From Brevundimonas sp. (GTDB lineage: Bacteria > Pseudomonadota > Alphaproteobacteria > Caulobacterales > Caulobacteraceae): a DNA stretch of 64,000 bases. Numbering within the stretch: the stretch's first letter is position 1; each line of letters starts with the position of its first letter. The DNA is taken from positions 1 through 64,000 of the forward strand of contig JACVCC010000002.1 of NCBI GenBank assembly GCA_016742215.1. The letters run 5' to 3'. Position numbers and translations under genes: made by a program. Below, in pieces: positions 26,990-34,937 of the stretch. Below the pieces are notes generated by a model. It did no database searches and was not told the DNA's origin. It was given only the letters and a program-made list of their open reading frames with translations.

Positions 26990-28186
26990 TCAGTCGCCGG
27001 ACACGCTGTTGGCGAAGGTGGCGCTCGAGGCCGGGGCCATGGTGGTCACCGGCGTCTGCGCCTGCTGGGCGACGGGCTGGATGCGGCCGTTGCGGGCCTG
27101 CACCTTGATGCCCGGCTGCTGCACGCGTTGCAGGCCGTTGATGATCACGCGATCCGTCTCGCGAATTCCGCCGCGGATCACGCGCAGGCCGTCGACCAGC
27201 GGTCCCAGTTGCACGGCGCGCGGGGCGACCGAGCCGTCGTTGGCGACGACATAGACCACACGGCGGGCCTGATCGGTGGCGATGGCGGCGTCCGGCACCA
27301 GCATGGCGCGATAGGTCCCGGCGCCGGCCAGACGGGCCTGACCGAACATGCCCGGCTTCAGGAAGCCGTCGGCGTTCGGGATCACGGCGCGCAGGCGGAT
27401 GACGCCCGAGGCGGTGTCCACGGCGTTGTCGGTGAAGTCCAGCGTGCCCGAGCGCGAGAAGCCGCTCTCGTCCTGCAGGCGCACCTGGATCGGCGCCGCG
27501 CCCGTGCGGGCCTGACGCTGGTACTTCAGCAGGACGGCTTCGGAGCCGTCGAAGACGAAGTGGATCGGAGCGCTGGACACGACCGTGGTCAGCACGTCGG
27601 CGGCCGACGAACCGCCGCCCACCAGATTGCCGGCGTCAACGCGGCGGTCCGAAACCCGGCCCGAGATCGGGGCGGTCACGCGCGTGAACTCGAGGTCCAG
27701 CTGGCGCGCGCGGACGGCGGCGTTGGCGGAGGCGACGGCAGCCTCGGCCTGCTGGACGGTGCCGCGGCGGGTGTCGAACTCGGCCTGCGACACGGCCTGC
27801 GAGGCCAGCAGGGTCTCGGCGCGCGTGAACTCGGTCTGCGCCAGGTTCAGCTGGGCCTGCGCCTGCGACAACTGGGCGCGCGCGGCGGCCAGCGCGGCCT
27901 GGGCCGGACGCGGGTCAAGCGTGAACAGCAGCTGGCCGCGGCGGACGAACTGTCCGTCGCGGAAGTGGACGGCCTGGATGTAGCCGCCGACGCGGGCGCG
28001 AACCTCGACCGACTGGGTCGCCTCGAACCGGCCGGTGAACTCATCCCAGTCCTGGATGGTCTGCATCAGCGGGGTCGAGACCGTCACCTGCGGAGCGGGC
28101 GGCGCCTGCGCCTCGCTGGGTTGTGAACAGCCATAGAGCACGGCCGCCATGAGGGCGGACGCGGCCACGATCTTCACCGTGCGCAT
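26990..28186 (-). CDS. RND efflux periplasmic adaptor lipoprotein
   Basis: 398 residues from the ATG at 28186, which has GGAGAT upstream. The N-terminus MRTVKIVAASALMAAVLYGC is a lipoprotein signal with the lipid-carrying cysteine in LYGC. A biotinyl-lipoyl-like segment (VEVRARVGGYIQAVHFRDGQ), an alanine-rich coiled-coil hairpin (about 90-150), then the beta-barrel and membrane-proximal parts (LDFTDNAVDTASGVIRLRA) follow in the usual order. It links the pump to the outer membrane duct. First gene of the operon; an operator-like region lies immediately upstream. Confidence 0.93.
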   Translation of the reverse strand: MRTVKIVAASALMAAVLYGCSQPSEAQAPPAPQVTVSTPLMQTIQDWDEFTGRFEATQSVEVRARVGGYIQAVHFRDGQFVRRGQLLFTLDPRPAQAALAAARAQLSQAQAQLNLAQTEFTRAETLLASQAVSQAEFDTRRGTVQQAEAAVASANAAVRARQLDLEFTRVTAPISGRVSDRRVDAGNLVGGGSSAADVLTTVVSSAPIHFVFDGSEAVLLKYQRQARTGAAPIQVRLQDESGFSRSGTLDFTDNAVDTASGVIRLRAVIPNADGFLKPGMFGQARLAGAGTYRAMLVPDAAIATDQARRVVYVVANDGSVAPRAVQLGPLVDGLRVIRGGIRETDRVIINGLQRVQQPGIKVQARNGRIQPVAQQAQTPVTTMAPASSATFANSVSGD

Positions 28187-28254
28187 GAAACCAAATCTCC
28201 GAATGGGAGGAATCCCTGTCATGTCGACCCGCGGCGAAGGGGGAGGATGCCGCT

Positions 28255-28313
28255 AGTCAACGCCCGGTGACTTAATGGTGACGCAGCGCCCGCTTGTCAA
28301 CGGTCGATGACAA
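28255..28313. promoter_or_regulatory. Two operator-like palindromes between acrA-type and tetR genes
   Basis: AGTCAACGCCCGGTGACT (28255-28272) and TTGTCAACGGTCGATGACAA (28294-28313) share the pattern GTCAACG-N2-CG-N-TGAC, with centres 40 bases apart. On the minus strand TTGACA inside the second palindrome could be the -35 of the efflux operon, with CATTAA 17 bases further on. The divergent TetR-family gene makes these the likely repressor sites. Promoter assignment is by eye. Confidence 0.65.
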
Positions 28314-28353
28314 AGCCATATAGCCGTTGGGGCTATTCCGGAGACCTGACCCG

Positions 28354-28923
28354 TTGTTCTGTCATGCTGCGCCACGGCCGCGTAACGCCGAGGCGACCCG
28401 CGCCGCCATTCTGAACGCGTCGCTCGAGCGGTTTACGCGCGAGAGCTATGACGACGTCGGCATGCGCGACATCGCAAAGGACGTGGGCGTCGATGCCGCT
28501 CTCGTGTCCCGCTATTTCGGCTCCAAGGAAGACCTGTTCGCCTCGGTTCTGGACAGCTGCTCCAGCGGCAGCGAACTCATGGACGGACCCCGGTCGGAGT
28601 TTGGCCGCCGCGTCGCCCATGCCGTGATCTTCGAGCCGAAGAAGGAGGGCAAGCTGAAGGGCCTCCTGATCATGTTGCGCTCGGTCGGCTCGGCCAAGGC
28701 GATGGAGATCGTCCAGCGCACCGGCACCGAACGCTTCTTCCAGCCCTTCGCCGACTGGGTCGGCGGCGAGGACGCCATGGTCCGCGCCCGCCTGGCCGCG
28801 GCCACCATCATGGGCATGGCCGTCAGCCGGGAAATCACCGGCGGCTACGGCCTCACCGAGGACGAGTGCAAGCGCCTCGAGATCCGGATGGGCCGGATCC
28901 TGCAGGAGATCATCGACGGCTGA
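28354..28923 (+). CDS. TetR family transcriptional regulator of the efflux operon
   Basis: About 189 residues. The N-terminal helix-turn-helix reads ATRAAILNASLERFTRESYDDVGMRDIAKDVGVDAALVSRYFGSKEDLF, given here in parts: RAAILNASLERF, then VGMRDIAKDVGVDAALVSRY, then FGSKEDLF. The C-terminal ligand domain is poorly conserved, as usual. It probably represses the divergent RND operon and itself through the two palindromes in between. No ATG is in frame near the domain; TTG 28354 has GGAG ten bases upstream, while TTG 28327 has no such site. The start is uncertain by nine codons. Confidence 0.85.
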   Translation: MFCHAAPRPRNAEATRAAILNASLERFTRESYDDVGMRDIAKDVGVDAALVSRYFGSKEDLFASVLDSCSSGSELMDGPRSEFGRRVAHAVIFEPKKEGKLKGLLIMLRSVGSAKAMEIVQRTGTERFFQPFADWVGGEDAMVRARLAAATIMGMAVSREITGGYGLTEDECKRLEIRMGRILQEIIDG

Positions 28924-28933
28924 GCGCCGTCGA

Positions 28934-29045
28934 GTGGTTAGTGGTGAGTGATTAGTGGTCGATGTGGCGCGCACCGCGCCTGGCGATCGCCTAAGGATCG
29001 CCGATCCAGCAACCACTAACCACTAATCACCAATCACTAGCCACC
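28934..29045. repeat. Inverted array of GTGRTTA heptamers between convergent genes
   Basis: The left arm (28934-28959) reads as heptamers GTGGTTA, GTGGTGA, GTGATTA, GTGGT. The right arm (29012-29045) is the inverse, CCACTAA-type units. The arms pair over 26 positions with four mismatches (28934-28959 with 29019-29044) around a loop holding the palindrome GGCGATCGCC. The array lies between the tetR stop and the leftward thioesterase gene, whose stop codon is inside the right arm. It may act as a bidirectional terminator or be a dispersed genomic repeat. Confidence 0.75.
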
Positions 29046-29474
29046 CCGCTTCTCGAACTTCCGGATCACCCCCGAGAACGTCATCAGGATGCGCTCGCCG
29101 GCGTTGATCTGGCCGCGCACGAAGATCAGGCTCTTGCCCGCCCGCACCACCTCGCCGGTCGCCTCGACCAGTTCTCCGACATAGGCGCCGTCGATGAAGG
29201 TGGAATCCAGCGACACGGTCACGCCCGAGGCGCCTTCCATCTCCTGATAGGCGGTCTGGAACAGGGCGATATCCGCAAACGTCATCAGGCAGCCGCCGTG
29301 CATCCGGTCGCCCGCATTCATGTGCTTGGGCTCGGCGCGGAAGGCGCAACGCATGCGGCCGTCGGGGTCGGGCTTGAAGTAGAACGGGCCCACGACCTGA
29401 TCGAAGGTGCCGTGCAGATCGTACATCTGCCAGCCGGCGAACTCGCCCTCCGTGACCGTGACCTTGGCTACCAT
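29037..29474 (-). CDS. PaaI-type hotdog-fold thioesterase
   Basis: 145 residues from ATG 29474, which has GGCGGAG six bases upstream. The hotdog helix motif RMHGGCLMTFADIALFQTAY carries the HGG-x-D pattern of PaaI/4HBT thioesterases, and VTVSLDSTFIDGAYVGELVEA is the central strand pair. It should hydrolyse an acyl-CoA or aryl-CoA; the substrate is unknown. The coding end IRKFEKRGG runs into the heptamer repeat, which supplies the TAG stop. It is divergent from the DUF3253 gene. Confidence 0.82.
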   Translation of the reverse strand: MVAKVTVTEGEFAGWQMYDLHGTFDQVVGPFYFKPDPDGRMRCAFRAEPKHMNAGDRMHGGCLMTFADIALFQTAYQEMEGASGVTVSLDSTFIDGAYVGELVEATGEVVRAGKSLIFVRGQINAGERILMTFSGVIRKFEKRGG

Positions 29475-29522
29475 CTCAAACTCCGCCTTCTTCTCGCTCT
29501 CGCAATGCAGCATATAGGCCCG

Positions 29523-29837
29523 ATGAGCGATCCCATCGAAGCCGCCATTTTCGAAAAATTGGCGAAGGCCGACCCCAAGGGCGTCGGCGGCAAGAGCATT
29601 GAGCCCTCGGACGTGGCCAAGGAGCTGCAGCCGGAACAGTGGCAACGCATGTTGCCGAAGGTGAAGGCTGCGGCCCTGCATCTGATGCGTCAGGGCAAGC
29701 TGACCATCACCAAGAAGGGCAAGGCGGTCGATCCAAACAGCTTCAAGGGCGTGACCCGCCTGCGTCTGCCGACGCCGGAAGAAACCGCCGCCTCCCTCGC
29801 GGCGCTTCCGCCGAAGACGGACGAAGACGAGGACTGA
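29523..29837 (+). CDS. DUF3253 family protein
   Basis: 104 residues. The family pattern is clear: GKSIEPSDVAKELQPEQW, then MLPKVKAAALHLMRQGKLTITKKGKAVDPNSFKGVTRLRL. It looks like a small winged-helix-like fold, and no reaction is known. The acidic end PPKTDEDED is solvent-exposed. It is divergent from the thioesterase gene and 12 bases upstream of the UDG-superfamily gene, so probably in one transcript with the next two genes. Confidence 0.72.
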   Translation: MSDPIEAAIFEKLAKADPKGVGGKSIEPSDVAKELQPEQWQRMLPKVKAAALHLMRQGKLTITKKGKAVDPNSFKGVTRLRLPTPEETAASLAALPPKTDEDED

Positions 29838-29849
29838 TCGAGTCACGGA

Positions 29850-30431
29850 ATGAGCCTCGAGGCCGTTCTCTCCGACATCCGCGCATGCCGGGCCTGTCTC
29901 GGTCAGTTGCCTCACACACCGCGCCCGGTCGTCCGCGTCTTCCCCGAGACGCGGCTGCTGATCTGCGGTCAGGCCCCCGGGCGCCGCGTCCATGAAAGCG
30001 GGCTGCCGTTCACCGATCCGTCGGGCGATCGGCTGCGTGACTGGATGGGCGTGGACTACGAGACCTTCTATGCCGACCACCGCCTCGGCGTGGCGGCGCA
30101 GGCCTTCTGCTATCCGGGCACCGCGCCGCAGGGGGGCGACTATCCGCCGCCGAAGCGTTGCGCCGAACTTTGGCGGCCTCAACTGCTGGCAGAACTCCCG
30201 GACGTCGAGCTTACCCTGCTCGTGGGCGGCTATGCGCAGGTCTGGGCCCTGGGCGACCGGGTGAAGGCGAACATGACCGAGACGGTCCGCGCCTGGCGCG
30301 ACTACGCCCCGGACATCCTGCCGATGCCCCATCCTTCGTGGCGCAACACGGCGTGGCTGAGACGAAATCCGTGGTTCGAGGCGGAGGTCGTGCCCTACCT
30401 TCGCGAGCGGGTTCGGGGCATTCTGGCCTGA
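29850..30431 (+). CDS. Uracil-DNA glycosylase superfamily protein
   Basis: 193 residues. LLICGQAPGRRVHESGLPF corresponds to the water-activating motif region of the UDG superfamily, FCYPGTAPQGGDYPPPKRC is a middle motif typical of this subgroup, and MPHPSWRN is the minor-groove loop motif. The N-terminal CRAC is reminiscent of the iron-sulfur pair in family 4, but a full set of four ligands is not evident. It may excise uracil or another damaged base; activity is unproven. Its stop overlaps the start of the hydrolase gene. Confidence 0.72.
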   Translation: MSLEAVLSDIRACRACLGQLPHTPRPVVRVFPETRLLICGQAPGRRVHESGLPFTDPSGDRLRDWMGVDYETFYADHRLGVAAQAFCYPGTAPQGGDYPPPKRCAELWRPQLLAELPDVELTLLVGGYAQVWALGDRVKANMTETVRAWRDYAPDILPMPHPSWRNTAWLRRNPWFEAEVVPYLRERVRGILA

Positions 30432-31438
30432 TGTTGCGCGCGCTCGTCATCCTGCTGACCACACTGACACTGGCGGCCTGCGCCACACCCGCCATCCAGT
30501 CGCCGCTGACGCCGCCTGCGAACTTCGCCGGGCCGTCGCTGCAGACTGACGCCCTCATCATGGACGACGGCGCCCGCCTGCCCTTGGCCCGCTGGGCGCC
30601 GGAAACGGGCGAGCCATGGGCGGTCATCGTCGCCCTGCACGGCATGAACGACAGCCGGGCCGCCTTCCGCCTGGCCGGTCCGTGGTGGGCCGAGCGGGGG
30701 ATCGAGACCTGGGCTGTCGATCAGCGCGGCTTCGGCCAGGCGCCCGGTCGCGGCGTCTGGGCCGGCGAGGCGCGCATGACCGAGGACCTGCGCACTGCCG
30801 TCGCCCTGGCCCGCGCCCGTCATCCGCGCGCGATCATCGCTGTGGCCGGCGAAAGCATGGGCGGGGCGGTCACCGTCGCCGCCTTCGCCTCGGACCGTCC
30901 ACCGGCCGCGGACCGCGCCATCCTGCTGGCTCCTGCCGTCTGGGGCTGGACCGCGCAGGGGCCGGTCAATTCCGCCGGCCTGTGGGTCGCCGCCCGCACC
31001 CTCGGTCCCCGCGCGGTCGATGCGCCCGAATGGGCGATCCGCGATCATCCGGCTTCTGACAACATGCTGGAGCTGTTCCGCAACGGGCGGGACCCGAACA
31101 GCATCATCTCGACCCGGTTCGACACCCTTTATGGCCTCGTCGACCTGATGGAGAGCGCGTCGCTGAGGCTGGGCGCGATGCGCGCCCCGACCCTTTTGCT
31201 CTACGGCGCCAACGACAATGTGATCCAGAAGCCGGCCATGCGGCTCGCCCTCCAGCGCGCCCGCGACCGCCCCGGCCTGCGCACCGCCTGGTACCCCTCC
31301 GGCTGGCACATCCTGAACCGGGACTTTCAGGCGCAGACCATGTTCCGCGATGTCGAGGCCTGGCTGCGCGACGCCGACGCGCCGTTGCCCTCAGGCGCAG
31401 GGCCGGTGCTGCCGGCGCTGGAAAGACACGCTGACTGA
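30431..31438 (+). CDS. Lipoprotein alpha/beta hydrolase, monoacylglycerol lipase-like
   Basis: 335 residues. A lipoprotein signal ends in LAACA (lipid-carrying cysteine at about residue 17). The hydrolase core shows ALHGMNDSRAAF, DQRGFGQAPGRGVW, the nucleophile elbow GESMGGAV, the acid in LLYGANDNVIQ and the histidine in SGWHILNRDFQ. This is the serine aminopeptidase/Hydrolase_4 layout found in monoacylglycerol lipases. It is probably anchored in a membrane on the periplasmic side. Its ATG overlaps the preceding stop (ATGA). Confidence 0.8.
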   Translation: MLRALVILLTTLTLAACATPAIQSPLTPPANFAGPSLQTDALIMDDGARLPLARWAPETGEPWAVIVALHGMNDSRAAFRLAGPWWAERGIETWAVDQRGFGQAPGRGVWAGEARMTEDLRTAVALARARHPRAIIAVAGESMGGAVTVAAFASDRPPAADRAILLAPAVWGWTAQGPVNSAGLWVAARTLGPRAVDAPEWAIRDHPASDNMLELFRNGRDPNSIISTRFDTLYGLVDLMESASLRLGAMRAPTLLLYGANDNVIQKPAMRLALQRARDRPGLRTAWYPSGWHILNRDFQAQTMFRDVEAWLRDADAPLPSGAGPVLPALERHAD

Positions 31439-31516
31439 CGCCAAAGCGCCACGCTTGCGGTGTTACTCCGACCCGCGTACACGCCGCGCAACAAAAATAC
31501 CCGGGAGTAGCCGCTT

Positions 31517-32614
31517 ATGGGCATGACCCTGTTTGATTCTCCGTCCTTCGCGAACCACGAGGGCGTCCACTCGGTCTTTGACGAAAAGACCGGCCTGCGT
31601 GCGATTATCGCCGTTCACTCGACCGCCCGCGGCCCGGCCGTCGGCGGCACCCGCATGTGGAACTACGCCTCTTCGGCCGAGGCGCTGGAAGACGTCCTGC
31701 GCCTGTCGAAGGGCATGAGCTACAAGAACGCCGTCGCGGATCTGGAGATGGGCGGCGGCAAGTCGGTCATCATCGGCGACAGCCGCACCCAGAAGACGCC
31801 GGAACTGTTCGCCGCCTTCGGTCGCTGCGTCGACACCCTGGGCGGCATCTACTACGCGGCCGAGGACGTCGGCGTGTCGGTCGCCGACATCGCCGAGGCC
31901 CGCAAGGTCACCCCGTATGTGCTCGGCCTGTCGGACGGTCCGGAAGCCTCGGGCGACCCGTCGCCGGTGACCGCCGAGGGCGTGTTCCGCTCGACCCTGC
32001 TGGCTGCCCGCCGCCTGTGGAAGCAGGACGACCTGACCGGCCTGACCATCGCGGTCCAGGGCATCGGCCACGTCGGCGGGTATCTGGCCGACAAGCTGCA
32101 CGCCGCGGGCGCCAAGCTGGTCATGACCGACGTCAACACCGCCCTGCTGTCGGAAGTCGCGGCCCGCACCGACGCCGAAGTCGTCGCCCCGGACGCCATC
32201 TATGACGTCAAGGCCGACATCTATGCCCCGTGCGCCCTGGGCGCGACGCTGAACCCGCAGACGCTGGACCGCCTGACGGTCAAGGCCGTGGTCGGCGCCG
32301 CCAACAACCAGCTGGCCACCCCGGACATCGGTCAGAAGCTGTTCGACCGCGGCATCCTGTACGCCCCGGACTACGTCGTGAACGGCGGTGGCATCATCAA
32401 CGTCGCGTCCGAGCTGAACGCCCGCAACAGCGGCGGCGCCTATGATCCGGCCTGGGTCGAGGCCAAGCTCTCGCGCCTGATGGAGACGCTGGAAGAGGTC
32501 CTCGACCGCTCGGCCGTCGAGAAGCGCCCGACCCACGAGATCGCCGACTCCATCGCCGAGGCCCGCATCAACGCGGCCCGCGATCTCAAGGCCGAGCAGC
32601 GCAAGGCCGCCTGA
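31517..32614 (+). CDS. Leucine dehydrogenase (Glu/Leu/Phe/Val dehydrogenase family)
   Basis: 365 residues. The catalytic lysine is in DLEMGGGKSVIIGD, preceded by KGMSYKNAVADL; AAEDVGVS and the NAD-binding VQGIGHVGGYLADKL follow. The family oxidatively deaminates branched-chain amino acids to 2-oxo acids with NAD. CGGGAG precedes the ATG by about ten bases. It seems to be a single-gene unit ending in the hairpin at 32648. Valine or phenylalanine cannot be excluded as the main substrate. Confidence 0.9.
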   Translation: MGMTLFDSPSFANHEGVHSVFDEKTGLRAIIAVHSTARGPAVGGTRMWNYASSAEALEDVLRLSKGMSYKNAVADLEMGGGKSVIIGDSRTQKTPELFAAFGRCVDTLGGIYYAAEDVGVSVADIAEARKVTPYVLGLSDGPEASGDPSPVTAEGVFRSTLLAARRLWKQDDLTGLTIAVQGIGHVGGYLADKLHAAGAKLVMTDVNTALLSEVAARTDAEVVAPDAIYDVKADIYAPCALGATLNPQTLDRLTVKAVVGAANNQLATPDIGQKLFDRGILYAPDYVVNGGGIINVASELNARNSGGAYDPAWVEAKLSRLMETLEEVLDRSAVEKRPTHEIADSIAEARINAARDLKAEQRKAA

Positions 32615-32647
32615 TCCGGTCATACGACCAGATTTGACGCAGCATCC

Positions 32648-32676
32648 GGCCATCATGCTCCGCATGGTGGCCGTTT
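32648..32676 (+). terminator. Probable terminator after leucine dehydrogenase
   Basis: GGCCATCATG (32648-32657) pairs with CATGGTGGCC (32663-32672), ten positions with one G-T pair and a 5-base loop, followed by GTTTCTGT. It lies 34 bases past the stop codon. Confidence 0.65.
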
Positions 32677-32694
32677 CTGTATCTGGAGCGGAAT

Positions 32695-32752
32695 ATCCGG
32701 ACGACTCGAACTCGTTTTTCCGGAGCGGTGATTTTGACCAGTTCGTCCGGAT
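32695..32752 (+). promoter_or_regulatory. Inverted repeat in the cckA upstream region
   Basis: ATCCGGACGACTCGAAC (32695-32711) pairs with GTTCGTCCGGAT (32741-32752) apart from a 3-base CTC bulge, with a 29-base loop. It lies 67-124 bases before the cckA start. It could be a regulator site or a leader hairpin. Confidence 0.4.
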
Positions 32753-32818
32753 TCGCGCGTCAGGCGCATCCGGCCCACTATCGCCGGAACCGCCCCTTCT
32801 GATTCGGGCCGAGGCGTC

Positions 32819-34870
32819 ATGACCGCAGCAAGCCGCAAGACTTTTGACCCCCTCCTGATCGTCATGGCGATCGGCTTCGTGGTCGCGATCGGAGCCCTGG
32901 CCTACCCCGCCTTCCGCGCCGATCCGATGAGCGCGCCGGGGCTGGTGCTGATCTTCACGGTTGGAGCTGTGGCCCTGATCGGGCTGTTCACCTTCGCCCG
33001 CGGCGAGCCGAAGCAGCCTCTGGCGGACTCCGTCATCGACCTGCTGGACGCGATGGCCGAGCCGGCCGCCCTGGTCTGGTCGACCGGACAGGTGCTGGCC
33101 TTCAACGCGGCCTGGGCCGAGGCGGGCGGGGCGACATCCGCCCTGCCGCCGGCCCGCTCGGGCGGCAAGTCGGCCTCGGCTCTCTACATGGCCTTCGCCC
33201 AGGCCCGCGCCGGCGAACAGGGCCGCGCCATCGTCGAGATCGGCGCCCGCGAATATGAAGTCCTGATCGGACAGGCCGGGGAGGGCCGTTTCCTCCTGCG
33301 CGCCGCGCCCGAGGCCGTCCTGCCCGTCGCGGCCGCTCCGACCGAGCGCCAGCAAGGCCAGGGCAATGCCGCCGAGAGCCGCGCCATGGCGGCCGGCGCG
33401 CCCTTCGGCTCGGCGGTCATCGGCGGCGAGGACCTGTTCTCCGGCAAGGTGGAGGACCCGAACGCGGCCCTGGCCCTGCTGACCGGCCCGGCCGTCGCCC
33501 GTGATGCCGCCTTCGGCCACCTGTTCGACCCGGCCGGCGTCGCCGAGGCCCGGACCAAGCTGGCCGCCGGCTCTTCCGGCCCGATCGAGCTGGTCGCCCG
33601 CGCCCACCCCGACAAGATGCTGCACCTCTACGTCGCGCCCGAGGGCGACCGCAGCCGCATCTGGCTGTTCGACGTCTCGACCCAGAAGTCGATGGAGCTC
33701 CAGCTCTCGCAGGCGCAGAAGATGCAGGCCGTGGGCCAGCTCGCCGGGGGTGTGGCGCACGACTTCAACAATCTTCTGACCGCCATCCAGCTCCAGCTGT
33801 CCGGCCTGCTGGAACGCCATCCGGTCGGCGATCCATCCTACGAAGGCCTCAACGAGATCCGGCAGACGGCCATCCGCGCAGCCGATCTCGTGCGCAAGCT
33901 GCTGGCCTTCTCGCGCAAGTCGACGGTCCGCCGCGAACGCCTGGACCTGGGCGAACTGGTCGGCGAGTTCGCAGTCCTGCTGCGCCGCCTGCTGCGCGAG
34001 GACGTGCGTCTGGAAACCGACTACGGCCGCGACCTGCCGGTGGTTCTGGCCGACAAGAGCCAGCTCGAAACCGCCGTCATGAACCTCGCCGTCAACGCCC
34101 GTGACGCCATGCGTGGCGTGGTCGAGCCGGGTGATGCCGTCGTCACGATCCGGACCGCCCGCCTGTCCGCCGACGAGGCGCGGGCCATGGGCTGGGCTCA
34201 CCCGTCGACCGACGCGGTCGCCCTGATCGAGGTATCGGACACCGGCCCCGGCGTTCCGCCCGAACTGCTGGACAAGATCTTCGAGCCCTTCTTCACCACC
34301 AAGGCGGTGAACGAGGGCACGGGCATGGGCCTGGCCACCGTCTACGGCATCGTCGAGCAGGCCGGCGGCCACATCAATGTCGCCAACATCGAGGGCGCCG
34401 GCGCGGCCTTCCGCATCTTCCTGCCCGAGGCCGCCGAGGCCGAGCTGGCCGAGACGCCGGTGGTCGAGAAGGTCGCCAAGGCGCCGCGCGACCTCTCGGG
34501 CGCCGGCCGCATCCTGTTCGTCGAGGACGAAGCCGCCGTGCGCGGCATCGCGGCCCGCCTGCTGCGCCAGCGCGGCTACGAGGTCATCGAGGCCGAGGAC
34601 GGCGAGCAGGCGCTGGAGCTGGCCGAGGAGCACGCCGGCCAGATCGACATGATGATCTCCGACGTCATCATGCCCGGCCTCGACGGCCCGTCCCTGCTGA
34701 AGAAGGCCCGTCCCTTCCTCGGCGACGCGCCCGTCATGTTCATCTCCGGCTATGCCGAAAGCGACTTCTCGGACCTGTTGCAGGACGAGGTCGGCGTCTC
34801 CTTCCTGCCCAAGCCGCTGGACATCAAGACCCTCGCCGAGCGCGTGAAGCAGGAGCTGCACGCGGGGTGA
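32819..34870 (+). CDS. cckA: Hybrid sensor histidine kinase CckA
   Basis: 683 residues, close to the 691 of Caulobacter CckA. Two membrane helices lie at about 11-30 and 40-60, followed by a PAS-like sensor region. The DHp histidine is H314 in QLAGGVAHDFNNLLTAI, the ATP-binding part has MNLAVNARDAM and DTGPGV...EPFFTTK...GTGMGLATVYG, and the C-terminal receiver has D615 in ISDVIMPGLDG. In Caulobacter CckA passes phosphate through ChpT to CtrA and CpdR and thereby controls the cell cycle; ChpT is encoded at 53278-53934 in this window. The start ATG lacks a strong ribosome binding site. Confidence 0.95.
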   Translation: MTAASRKTFDPLLIVMAIGFVVAIGALAYPAFRADPMSAPGLVLIFTVGAVALIGLFTFARGEPKQPLADSVIDLLDAMAEPAALVWSTGQVLAFNAAWAEAGGATSALPPARSGGKSASALYMAFAQARAGEQGRAIVEIGAREYEVLIGQAGEGRFLLRAAPEAVLPVAAAPTERQQGQGNAAESRAMAAGAPFGSAVIGGEDLFSGKVEDPNAALALLTGPAVARDAAFGHLFDPAGVAEARTKLAAGSSGPIELVARAHPDKMLHLYVAPEGDRSRIWLFDVSTQKSMELQLSQAQKMQAVGQLAGGVAHDFNNLLTAIQLQLSGLLERHPVGDPSYEGLNEIRQTAIRAADLVRKLLAFSRKSTVRRERLDLGELVGEFAVLLRRLLREDVRLETDYGRDLPVVLADKSQLETAVMNLAVNARDAMRGVVEPGDAVVTIRTARLSADEARAMGWAHPSTDAVALIEVSDTGPGVPPELLDKIFEPFFTTKAVNEGTGMGLATVYGIVEQAGGHINVANIEGAGAAFRIFLPEAAEAELAETPVVEKVAKAPRDLSGAGRILFVEDEAAVRGIAARLLRQRGYEVIEAEDGEQALELAEEHAGQIDMMISDVIMPGLDGPSLLKKARPFLGDAPVMFISGYAESDFSDLLQDEVGVSFLPKPLDIKTLAERVKQELHAG

Positions 34871-34937
34871 CGGTCGGGGGTTTCCGGGGCGGAAAGGGCG
34901 GGGCAGTATCCCGCCGCAACATCCGGAGGACCTCGCC

